Source of the DNA: Gracilaria domingensis
Lineage: Eukaryota; Rhodophyta; Florideophyceae; Gracilariales; Gracilariaceae
Assembly: GCA_022539475.1 (NCBI GenBank)
Contig: VCMS01000171.1
Coordinates: 1-64,000 of the forward strand
Direction: 5' to 3'
DNA length: 64,000 bases
The translations under genes and the position numbers were made by a program. Position 1 is the first letter of the stretch, and the number at the start of each line of letters is the position of its first letter. Under the pieces are notes generated by a model. That model saw only the letters and a list, made by a program, of their open reading frames with translations. It did not search any database and was not told where the DNA came from. Below are positions 11,861 to 20,362 of the stretch, one piece after another.

Positions 11861-12749
11861 CGGTGTGGATGGCAAGGTACGCGTCGGGGTAAGTACGAGA
11901 TGTTTTTTGTTCGAGTTCTGATAAGAATGCTAACTGGTTACTGTTTTATGTGTATGTGCAGGATTTTCGGGACAGTTTGATTCGTGTTTTCGAGGCTATT
12001 GGTGAGGTAGGGACACATGGTAAGTAGATAAGTGTGCATTTGGGAAAGTTTCGAAGATGGAAAAGTATCTAACGGAGTATTTGACTAGCTTGTGTTTGTG
12101 CATGTGCAGGTGCGTTGGATGGCAATGGATCGGTGGCGGTGCTGGAAATTGTGCAGTTGAGATGTTTTCGAGGGAGTTGGGGAGATGAAGATGGCGAAGA
12201 ATGTTGAGGTAAGTGTGTTTATTTCCATGTTGGGATGGACGAAGAGACTAGGCAACAGAAAACTAACCAAGGGGATGTCTACATTGAGGGCAACGAGAGC
12301 ATTTTCAGGGTATCTATTCGGTGAGTTTCGATGGGTAATTGTCTTCCAAATGATACAGGGCTTCTTTGGTGATGTCAGAATGGATTTTCGGGGGTGAGAA
12401 GTAGGGTGGAGATGTGTACGATGACCGGTTTGGACCTGTTTTCATGTGGTGCTATACCTTGCATGAACCTGCAATACTGCATCAATAACATTCATTTCTG
12501 CTAGGATGGAACTTCCACCGTGCTTTCGGACCGATGGCTGTTTTGGACCGATGGACCGGTAGTACTAGTGAACTAGCAGAAATGGAAGTTAGTTCTAAGA
12601 TTCTAGCAACTTTCATATTTCTTAGAAATAGCTCGTAGTTTGAAAGTCAAGCCTAGTATTCCATTCAAACCATACTGCAGAATCTGGAGTTTACTCTAGT
12701 TTTTCTTCCACTTCAAACTTCCACTAATCGCAATTTAACATATGAAATA

Positions 12750-15700
12750 CTAGCATTTTTTTTCTGCGATTTTTGGACTGTAAACTAGCATCCCGGAAAC
12801 ACAGACGCACCTGAGCTCCTCATTATCCTCCGGCTTCTCCACCGTACCCCAACGTGTCGACATCACTCTCCCCTCAAATGGTCCATCGCTACCGTCCTTC
12901 CATCCTTCATCATCGTTGATTATTTGAACAAACGACTTCTGTTCCTCTCCTTTCCGTATATCCGGCATCGCTCCATACTCATTCTCGAAGAAGTCCACCA
13001 ACTTCCCCGACACATCTCCGAACTCCCGAACTTCTTCCAACTCCTCCCATTTAGGGACACCATTATCCGTCGCAAAGCCATCAAGCACACAATATCCATT
13101 CTGCCTTAGCTCAGCTTGCATTCGGGCGAAGAACTTTTGCCCAAATTTGTCATGCTCCTTCGCAGCAACCCACAGCACCTCTTCATCATCCATACCTGTC
13201 GGTCGAGTACGAGGATACTGCGTACCAAATGTCTCCGCCCGTAGGCGATGTTCAGCCCTTGCAGCGTGCCAAAAGACAAGATGGTGTACATCTCTGAGAT
13301 TCGAGACACTTAGCAGCTCCGACCTATGTCCCTTCGGCAAGTGAATGACTCTGAGCCAGGGGTCCTTGTGCTCAATTACGTTCTTCCCTTGCCATTCCTG
13401 CGGTATCAGCCTGGCATGCCCGCACCATGATGGGTTCGGTGGGCCATCATATGGGTCACCTCGAACAAGTCCGTGCTCCTCAGATTCCGGAAGAGCTGTA
13501 GGTAACTCGTCATCAAATGACCCCCCACCTGTCTCTTGCTGATCGTCTGGCGCAGCATCTTTCTCGACTGTGACAACCCGTGGAACTGTCACAGAAAGAA
13601 GCTCATCGTCATCCACAAATGCAGAACTGCCTGCGTTCTCTGCATTCGCTCCCTCTCCCAATGCCACGAACTGAACCTTCATCGAACTTCCTCTCAGCAC
13701 ATGTTCATTTAGTTGAGACATCAGTTCATCCGGTGTCATGCTGTTCAGAGTAGATCTCATCTGTTGTGTGAAAGTCTTTCTCCGTTTCTTCCTCGGCGGA
13801 GCCCGCTGTTCTTCTTCAGAGCTATCCAGAACTTCTATGGCACCTCGATTTCGGCCGTGCTCAATTTCCCTATAACTCACCTGCGCCCGTTCTCGTGCAC
13901 TTCTTCGCGGCTTCCCTTCTTCACTGGCAGATGTTGCAGCAGCAGCAGCGGGAGTCCTCCTCTTCGTCACGGACTGCTTCACTGGTGCGGGGGGCGGAAT
14001 TACCTTGAGCATCGTCCGCAATCGATTCTGAACGGAAGTCGTGGCAGTTCTAATTGAGTTCGTCCTGCTCCGAACACGCGGCAATGTGTTGAAGTTCACA
14101 ACTTGTCCCAAAAGGAACTGATACACAGCTGCGTTGTTGTCTGGGTCTTCAATGTAATCTTCATTCGATGGAGCAGAAAGACTGACTTCGCGTTTCAGGA
14201 ACACTTCCATGGACTCTTCCTCGTTCAGTTCATTCCTCATTGCTCTAGCCGCGCGGAACAGAGACACTGCTCTATCATAAAAGAAACCTCGAACCTCCTC
14301 AAAGCTTTTCCATTGCTTTGTCTTCGTCGACTTGCCCTTCAATAGAAACATCTGAAGACAATCAAGAATGAAGGAAAACTCCTCGGCATCCAGAACATAT
14401 AGCGGAGTATGGGACAGATGTGTGAGACCTATGTCACTCACAGTCTCACATATATCCTCGAAATGGGCCAGCATTCCCTCACGAGACATGAGTTGCAGGG
14501 CGACATTGGCATATCTCAGGTACTGACGCTCTTGCACAGTCCCAATCAGTTGGCTCTCCTTCAACACTTCTGTCACTTCTGCAGGATCCACGTCTGCCGG
14601 CGTCACCCCCTCAACATCTTCAATTAGAATGGCGACCACACTAACTATAGAGTGTATCTTGTCTGCAAACATCATCCTTCGCATGGTACTCGTCGACTCA
14701 TTGAGGTACGAAGCAACACATAACAATTCCTTCATCCCAATGGGCCTCCCATCTCTTCGTATCAGCAGATTGCAACGCCAAAACTTGGCTAATCGCTTCC
14801 ACTTCGGTGCACCAGTCGCTGCCAAATATTGTATAGCTTTCAGACGATGCAAACCATCTACAATGAAGCACTTCTTCGTTAGGCGTCCCTTGTCAGTATC
14901 CCTCTCTCCCGTAGTAGCATCTTGTAAGGCCACCACTGGAGAACCCATCGACTGCAATATCCCCCGCTCCTCCATACTCTTCACAAGGGCTTCAACGTGG
15001 CGTTTACTTACTCCACGGAGTAAATTGGGCGGAGTGTCCACCAGAGTGATGTCAACAGTAACAACAACCATCCGGTACTGATTGAGGTTCACCTTTGGTA
15101 CCTTCTGACGAATTCGTCTGTACGTCTTGCTCCGAGTAGGTGTCCCTTGTGTTCCAGACCGCTCGCCAGAAACATTTGAACGTGCCATTCTTGCGGACAG
15201 AAGCACAACGTCATCGTCCTGCTGCTCCGCAGTTTTTGGTGCAGTTTGGGGTACAGATGGACCAGCTCCTTGCGCGGATTGCGCATCCGCGTCTGGAAGG
15301 GGACCTTTCATGATATCATCTTCCTCCTCTTGCACAGCCGTCCCCTGCTGAACCGTCTGTTTCGACGCAGAAGATCCCCTTGTGTCGACGGTCTGATTCA
15401 TCGCAGGAGAAGCCCTTTTCGACGCAGTGGGCTTCGTAGCGGAGGTAGACTTTGTTTGACCTGTCCGCTTCGTAGCTGGGGATGCTCTCGTCTCCATAGA
15501 CCGCTTCGTAACAGACGACGGACCTGCCCGCGGAGGTGCTACTGATGCGCTACCTCTCGGTGTTGATGAACTTCGAATTGGCTCCGTGCGGCTTGTCGGC
15601 GTCATCACCTCACTCATAGCGCTCACCGTTCCTCGCTTCGACGCCGGAATGCTGGCTGCCACCGGTTCCATCATTTTCTCATCCCAAGGAGCGGCCGTCT

Positions 15701-16004
15701 GGAGATCCATGATATATTGTGGAAGATCCAGGCCCTCCGCCCGGTAAGGGTAGAACGTCTGACCGCTTCGACCGATGAGAATATTATGAACCACCACAAG
15801 ACCTGGGTCCAATTGCTTCCCGTGCAACTCGCGGCGTAGAACACTTCCAATTCCATGCAACAACGCTTCCCCGACTATCACCTTTCCTTCATCCTCAATA
15901 TCCATCTGCAGAGAAACCCGCATTCCACCTTGCAATAATCGAGTGCTCCGCCGAGTGCGAGGAGTCACGCTTTGCGTACGCTTTCGAACACGAGTTGGCT
16001 TCAT
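12750..16004 (-). CDS. ParB-like domain protein of the transposon
   Basis: An intact 1,084-residue protein starting at an ATG. Residues 1-60 are basic. Residues about 163-221 are five imperfect 11-12-residue repeats rich in Ser, Thr, Lys and Ala, within a disordered stretch that ends near 300. Residues about 305-450 look like a ParB/sulfiredoxin-type domain, with the G-x-HR-x-x-A signature in VDGLHRLKA (382-390). A basic segment (PPRKKRRK) follows in the second half and may be a nuclear signal. Near the C-terminus the sequence GYCVLDGF resembles the opening of 2-oxoglutarate dioxygenase folds, but no catalytic HxD is visible, so I do not assign it. In phages and bacteria ParB-like proteins often neighbour or fuse with DNA methylases, which fits the divergent methyltransferase. 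A possible 3' splice donor (AG/GTGCGT, about 12810) means the C-terminus may differ. Confidence 0.7.
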   Translation of the reverse strand: MKPTRVRKRTQSVTPRTRRSTRLLQGGMRVSLQMDIEDEGKVIVGEALLHGIGSVLRRELHGKQLDPGLVVVHNILIGRSGQTFYPYRAEGLDLPQYIMDLQTAAPWDEKMMEPVAASIPASKRGTVSAMSEVMTPTSRTEPIRSSSTPRGSASVAPPRAGPSSVTKRSMETRASPATKRTGQTKSTSATKPTASKRASPAMNQTVDTRGSSASKQTVQQGTAVQEEEDDIMKGPLPDADAQSAQGAGPSVPQTAPKTAEQQDDDVVLLSARMARSNVSGERSGTQGTPTRSKTYRRIRQKVPKVNLNQYRMVVVTVDITLVDTPPNLLRGVSKRHVEALVKSMEERGILQSMGSPVVALQDATTGERDTDKGRLTKKCFIVDGLHRLKAIQYLAATGAPKWKRLAKFWRCNLLIRRDGRPIGMKELLCVASYLNESTSTMRRMMFADKIHSIVSVVAILIEDVEGVTPADVDPAEVTEVLKESQLIGTVQERQYLRYANVALQLMSREGMLAHFEDICETVSDIGLTHLSHTPLYVLDAEEFSFILDCLQMFLLKGKSTKTKQWKSFEEVRGFFYDRAVSLFRAARAMRNELNEEESMEVFLKREVSLSAPSNEDYIEDPDNNAAVYQFLLGQVVNFNTLPRVRSRTNSIRTATTSVQNRLRTMLKVIPPPAPVKQSVTKRRTPAAAAATSASEEGKPRRSARERAQVSYREIEHGRNRGAIEVLDSSEEEQRAPPRKKRRKTFTQQMRSTLNSMTPDELMSQLNEHVLRGSSMKVQFVALGEGANAENAGSSAFVDDDELLSVTVPRVVTVEKDAAPDDQQETGGGSFDDELPTALPESEEHGLVRGDPYDGPPNPSWCGHARLIPQEWQGKNVIEHKDPWLRVIHLPKGHRSELLSVSNLRDVHHLVFWHAARAEHRLRAETFGTQYPRTRPTGMDDEEVLWVAAKEHDKFGQKFFARMQAELRQNGYCVLDGFATDNGVPKWEELEEVREFGDVSGKLVDFFENEYGAMPDIRKGEEQKSFVQIINDDEGWKDGSDGPFEGRVMSTRWGTVEKPEDNEELRCVCVSGMLVYSPKIAEKKC

Positions 16005-16982
16005 GTTGAACAGCTATTGCAGTGAAAGGTGTATATCAACAATACGCTCGCTCTGGACGATACAACAACGGAGGCGAGCCTTTAAAAGGCGACTTACGCT
16101 GGGCACCCCCGCTTTCGGCAGCTCCTCCCAGCGCACTGCCAGTCTCGTCCGTGTCCTGTCCGTGGCCGCTCGCACACTGATTGTACGCTTTAGAGTCGTG
16201 GAGTTCGCGCAGTGATGACTCACGCGAGCAATGGTCGCGTTCTCTAATCATGCTCTTCAAATGCTTTGCATAGTAGTCAAGAGTACACTCATTCACTTCC
16301 ATGTACAGCCTACTCCCGCCAATACACGTGGACAGCGGCGCCAACGTACCGGCGGCCGGGTGTAGCGAAATCACTGCGCGGCGGCGTGTTTTGGGAGGTC
16401 CCGGGAAGGCACCGGAATGTGGCCAGAACGTGCCCGCGGGCGGGGGGGGTCGGTCGTGTTAGGGTAGGTACCCTAACACGACCGGACCCCCCCGCCCGCG
16501 GGCATAAAATCGCACATTTTTCAAAAAATCGCCCAAAACGTGCCCGCGGGCGGGGGGGGGGGGGGTCGGTCGTGTTAGGGTAGCTACCCTGGGTAGCTAC
16601 CCTAACACGACCGACCCCCCCCCGCCCGCGGGCACGTTCTGGCCACATTCTGGCACCCTCCGGAGACCTCCCAAAACACTCCTCCCGGCACTTCCGGCAG
16701 TGATTTCGCTGCACACGCCGTGCACATATATCAAACTAGAGAAAACTAGCGCTTCACACCCACTTGATCCGCGACTTTTAGCACAATACGGGACCGTTGC
16801 AATAGCTCCGAATCGCGACGTGGCTGATACGCGACGCTATCGCTCCGACACGTGACGCTATCGCTCCGAGCGGACACGGACACGGACGAGACTGGCAGTG
16901 CGCTGGGAGGAGCTGCCGAAAGCGGGGGTGCCCAGCGTAAGTCGTCATTTAAAGGCTCGCCTCCGTTGTTTGCGCTGAAGCG
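16005..16982. promoter_or_regulatory. Inverted-duplicated bidirectional promoter
   Basis: This interval separates the divergent ParB-like and methyltransferase-SET genes and is itself an inverted repeat. Positions 16064-16172 are the near-exact reverse complement of 16867-16970 (about 100 bp with few mismatches), so both genes have almost the same proximal promoter, including a TTTAAA TATA-like box (about 16081-16086 and 16948-16953). A second inverted pair lies inside (16364-16430 with 16635-16710), and nested palindromes fill the centre. The right side also has a direct repeat of a 16-bp unit (16833-16848 and 16854-16869). The arrangement predicts coupled, equal expression of the two genes. 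Confidence 0.75.
16431..16634. repeat. Two GC-rich nested palindromes at the promoter centre
   Basis: Palindrome A (16431-16504) and palindrome B (16541-16634) have the same arms: TGCCCGCGGGC, a G run, then TCGTGTTAGGGTA and its complement. B contains an uninterrupted run of about 16 G (16551-16566) and a doubled centre (TAGCTACCCTGGGTAGCTA). They are separated by an AT-rich 36-bp spacer. Such arms could extrude as cruciforms or form G-quadruplex structures (inference). Long G runs are also prone to assembly error. Confidence 0.9.
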
Positions 16983-19900
16983 ATGGATTCCACCGATGTT
17001 GGAGAGGAGATACATCCTATCGACATGAGTGCTCCGCCTCCGGCGTTCCATGCATATGTCAGACTTTTCTTGGTTCTTCGCGATGCTTTGGCAAACAGCG
17101 ATGGAGGCCCTGATCGCCCACGGGACGTGGGGTTTAGAGGGTTAATAGAGTTCTGCGCCGAGAACTATAAGGATATTCCGGAGGCAAGGAAGATGTTTGA
17201 GGAGGCCACTAACTCCAAGAACCTGCAGAACTTGACACTGCAACAGCTGCGAAAGAGTGTTGTGAATAACAAACCTGTGGAACAACGATATCTTGTAACG
17301 AAGCTTCTTGACAAGAAGGACGGGGATGAGGACCAGAGACTGCGCGATTTTTTCCTTCTCTCTACGGATATGGGTACATACCTACCGGTGCGATGCCTGG
17401 TTGGTTATTTCATGACCAGGAGAAAGCAGGTTCTGAAGACGACAGTGTTCATCCCACCAACAGCTGTGAACCCATTTGAGGTTGTTATATACTTATCATA
17501 CCTCGGCCACATAATGGGAGAGAACGACAACATCCGAATGATGAAGAAGAAACAACCGAAAAAGAAACGAAAAGTGAACCATGCACCAGCTGTGTACATA
17601 CCCACTTTTACGTCGTTCTCCAAAGACAACTGTGATCGACTGGGATTCGGTATCAGTGAGGTCGTATGGGCATGGAGTTGTTTTGCGGCTCATCTTGGAT
17701 ACACGAACGTTCAGCACATGGTGAAACCATACATTTACATGAATATGCAGACGTTGAAGTATACAGCGCTAGAGACACGGGAGTCTGGTTATGCCCCGCC
17801 GAGCCAGAGTACTCGATTCAACACAAAGGATGTGCCACAGAGCAGTACTAGTGGATCGGTGGAGACCTTGAGTGATGAATGCGATACAAACCTCCGAATA
17901 CTGGCTAAGGAATTTTTGACAGACCTCGAAACCGTATGCACCCACGATAGCCTCTATAGCTTACGGGCTGATCAGATGAGGAACTGGATAGAGTTTTCGG
18001 AGATACGGATGGATACCGTATCTGGTTCTGACTCCGGTGAGTTGCCTGCTCGATTTCAGAAGTTTTCGGAGTTGCTATGGAAACCGATACAGATTATGCG
18101 TCATGCGGCAGGGTTCCATGTCGGCATTCACGCGAAACCTGATATTGAACTGACGAAAACCCCTAACACTTCCGGTAATGCCGAACCTTCTTCGACCAAG
18201 TCTGCCCCACCCCCACCTCGTCGAGAGTATATGAACCTCGTGAGCTCCGATAGCGACGAGTTCGAGAAGCCGGTGAATCTTGCGGAGCATGAATCTCGGG
18301 TTGCCGGTTACAACATCCAAAAGACTGGTATTGAGCCACCCATGAAGGGGATATCCAGTCTCCTTCGAATGAATATGGACAAGGTGTGGAAGGGGATGAG
18401 AAAGTCACACTTTGTAGCGTACAACTGTGACATGACGGACCTGAGGCACACACACGAAACGTTTGTGAATCAGAGTGAGATTTTATGGGGTGAAGCACAG
18501 CTTGTCCTAACAGACCCTCCCTTTAACACTCGAAGGAAGAGGGACAAACGGAATAGTGGTCACGATGTCTTCAGTGAGGAAGACATGATCCGTACGGCTG
18601 ACTTAATAAGTTCCGCGCTTCGGTCAGGTAGGCACTTCATTATATTCTGTGCCATGGCACAGTTTCATGTTTGGCACAGGATACTTTCGGAAACGGCGAG
18701 TACGAAAGATGAAGCTGGAAGCGAAGGTAAACCAGAACTCATGCCTTCGTTTAAAGTGGATGCGAATCCACTGGTGTTCATCCGGGATCGCAGTAATGTT
18801 GGAGGGAATCGACGGAAGTTTGGGATACAGCCCGTAACGGAGTACGCCGTTCATGGGGTGAAGCGTGGATTGCGACCATCGGAGGAAGCCAGTCTTACTC
18901 CATTTGAGGAGAACAATTTCATTCCTTCTACATTCCCGGCTAACAGGAATATAATTGACCGGGTGCCAAAACCGAGAGCGGGGGAGTGGTTGACATGGAA
19001 GGTACATGAGCCAGGTAGTTCAGTACAAGGTGGGCAGTACATAAGACCGGAGCAGAAGTCGAGGGAGTTGATGAAGGAGTTGATATGTTGCTTCACAAGA
19101 CCGGGTGATCTTGTCATGGACATGTTCGTGGGAACTTTTTCTACGGGTATGGCGTGCCTATCGCTGACAAAGCATAGGAAGTTCTTGGGGTGCGAGAAGA
19201 ATAGGCCATGTTTCAGCCATGCGAAGCACCATCTAACGACTCTTATGGCCGAAGTTATTCGCGGGGGGAAGAATGACATCCTGGTTGAACCGGAGGTGGT
19301 GGATGCGGCTTCAACGACCTATGAACGGGTTCCACATCGGGACCGAGGTCGGCTTGAATGGGAGGCTCCATTTGGTTACCCCCAGTACCAAGTGATGCCT
19401 GGACATATTACTCAGTTCCTAGGAAGATACTGGAAGGACTGGGACTTTGTCGAGAAGTGTGGACAGCGTACTGTAGATCTTTGGCAGGGGAAGTACCGAG
19501 GAGCTCTGAATCTAATGGATATGCATATGTTGTTGACTGTTGAAGCCAATCGCTATCGCTTACATGTAGCATCTTCTAAGATTCGACATCCCCGTGCTGG
19601 TATGGGGGTGTTCACGGAACATAAGATATTGGCTGGGGAAACTATCTGTCATTTCTATGGAACTTTGGTATACACGGATCTGACGAACCGGAAGGAAAGA
19701 CACTTAACGTATGGAAGTGGCTGTCTCGGAGCAACTCCAGTGCGGTACAAGTTGTTTTCTATGATGGTCACTGTGACTGGTACGGAGTTTCTGCACCTGA
19801 GGAACAGACCAGGACAGGCTCAGGATAGAAAGGAGAGCGAAGTCTACATCGTCCCGGCGCCTTTTTGTATCGGGGGCTACATTAACGACGCCGGATATCA

Positions 19901-20120
19901 TGCCGGGGATCCCGATTTATCGGAGCCCCGGTCAAACAGGACTCGAAGTGCCAATGTGCACGTGGTGGAAGCGAAGTCCGTGCTACAGTTTAAGTCAGAC
20001 CTTTCTAACTATGCTCTACTTCGTTGTAGAGCAGTAAGAGATATTGAGAGGGGCGAAGAGTTGTATTTCAACTACGGAGAGCAGTACGCCTGGGACTGGG
20101 CTCTGACATTGGAGCAATAG
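16983..20120 (+). CDS. DNA methyltransferase (N6-A/N4-C type) fused to a SET domain
   Basis: An intact 1,045-residue protein. Residues 188-197 (KKKQPKKKRK) are a likely nuclear localisation signal. The catalytic DPPF motif is at 511-514 and the AdoMet-binding DMFVGTFSTG at 713-722. This order, catalytic motif before motif I, is that of beta-class amino-methyltransferases, which methylate exocyclic amines of adenine or cytosine. A SET domain follows (about 864-1036): GMGVF and GETICHFYGTLV at the start, GGYINDAG near 964-971, and a final ELYFNYGEQY of the type that closes the SET cofactor pocket. The usual NHS sequence is replaced by YINDAG, so lysine methyltransferase activity is uncertain. 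The protein would couple DNA and protein (perhaps histone) methylation. It shares an inverted-repeat promoter with the ParB-like gene. Copy 1 carries a dead version. Confidence 0.85.
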   Translation: MDSTDVGEEIHPIDMSAPPPAFHAYVRLFLVLRDALANSDGGPDRPRDVGFRGLIEFCAENYKDIPEARKMFEEATNSKNLQNLTLQQLRKSVVNNKPVEQRYLVTKLLDKKDGDEDQRLRDFFLLSTDMGTYLPVRCLVGYFMTRRKQVLKTTVFIPPTAVNPFEVVIYLSYLGHIMGENDNIRMMKKKQPKKKRKVNHAPAVYIPTFTSFSKDNCDRLGFGISEVVWAWSCFAAHLGYTNVQHMVKPYIYMNMQTLKYTALETRESGYAPPSQSTRFNTKDVPQSSTSGSVETLSDECDTNLRILAKEFLTDLETVCTHDSLYSLRADQMRNWIEFSEIRMDTVSGSDSGELPARFQKFSELLWKPIQIMRHAAGFHVGIHAKPDIELTKTPNTSGNAEPSSTKSAPPPPRREYMNLVSSDSDEFEKPVNLAEHESRVAGYNIQKTGIEPPMKGISSLLRMNMDKVWKGMRKSHFVAYNCDMTDLRHTHETFVNQSEILWGEAQLVLTDPPFNTRRKRDKRNSGHDVFSEEDMIRTADLISSALRSGRHFIIFCAMAQFHVWHRILSETASTKDEAGSEGKPELMPSFKVDANPLVFIRDRSNVGGNRRKFGIQPVTEYAVHGVKRGLRPSEEASLTPFEENNFIPSTFPANRNIIDRVPKPRAGEWLTWKVHEPGSSVQGGQYIRPEQKSRELMKELICCFTRPGDLVMDMFVGTFSTGMACLSLTKHRKFLGCEKNRPCFSHAKHHLTTLMAEVIRGGKNDILVEPEVVDAASTTYERVPHRDRGRLEWEAPFGYPQYQVMPGHITQFLGRYWKDWDFVEKCGQRTVDLWQGKYRGALNLMDMHMLLTVEANRYRLHVASSKIRHPRAGMGVFTEHKILAGETICHFYGTLVYTDLTNRKERHLTYGSGCLGATPVRYKLFSMMVTVTGTEFLHLRNRPGQAQDRKESEVYIVPAPFCIGGYINDAGYHAGDPDLSEPRSNRTRSANVHVVEAKSVLQFKSDLSNYALLRCRAVRDIERGEELYFNYGEQYAWDWALTLEQ

Positions 20121-20362
20121 ATCAGTTCAGTACCGAATAGAAAGTAAATATGCTTGTGAGTGTTGCAGCTGCCTGCAATACGCGTTGTTGTACATGTACA
20201 CTGGAGCTCTTCATCTGTAACGGCGATATTTGCGACCCATTGGGCACCTCCAATTCCTAAAAAGCAGGAACTGCGGAGTCTCCCGGAATATCTGAACCAT
20301 GCACCGCCCTCCACCCCTCCCCCCCACAAATTTCGTTTCATTACCCCGTTTATCTCCACAAC

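Larger units (their letters stand above)
11040..12208 (+). repeat. Tandemly duplicated exon/intron-like units
   Basis: Block 11289-11420 recurs at 11889-12019, exactly 600 bp downstream. Each starts with GTAAGT, contains GCTAACTGG (branch-point-like) and ends in TAG or TGCAG after exactly 73 bp (11289-11361 and 11889-11961). A conserved 58-59-bp segment follows, and then a second GTAAGTAGAT donor (11421, 12020). The second unit continues with a 90-bp intron-like stretch ending in GTGCAG at 12109, a 99-bp segment, and a further GTAAGT at 12209. A separate block of about 75 bp is shared between 11040-11110 and 11490-11565. The pattern suggests a spliced, possibly non-coding transcript on the plus strand (inference). 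Confidence 0.6.
10623..12749. other. Interval between copies: exon/intron-like tandem duplication and hairpins
   Basis: No long coding frame is present on either strand. The interval holds repeated blocks of about 600 bp (listed separately), several consensus GTAAGT donor sites, and two foldback structures. Its last 350 bp are AT-richer, with an inverted pair around 12,495-12,504 and 12,572-12,581. Somewhere here are the outer ends of the two element copies, but I could not identify termini. Confidence 0.5.

Noticed and set aside
12750-13200. 2-oxoglutarate dioxygenase domain at the end of the ParB-like protein
   Set aside because: Only the GYCVLDGF opening is similar; HxD and the distal His are not visible.
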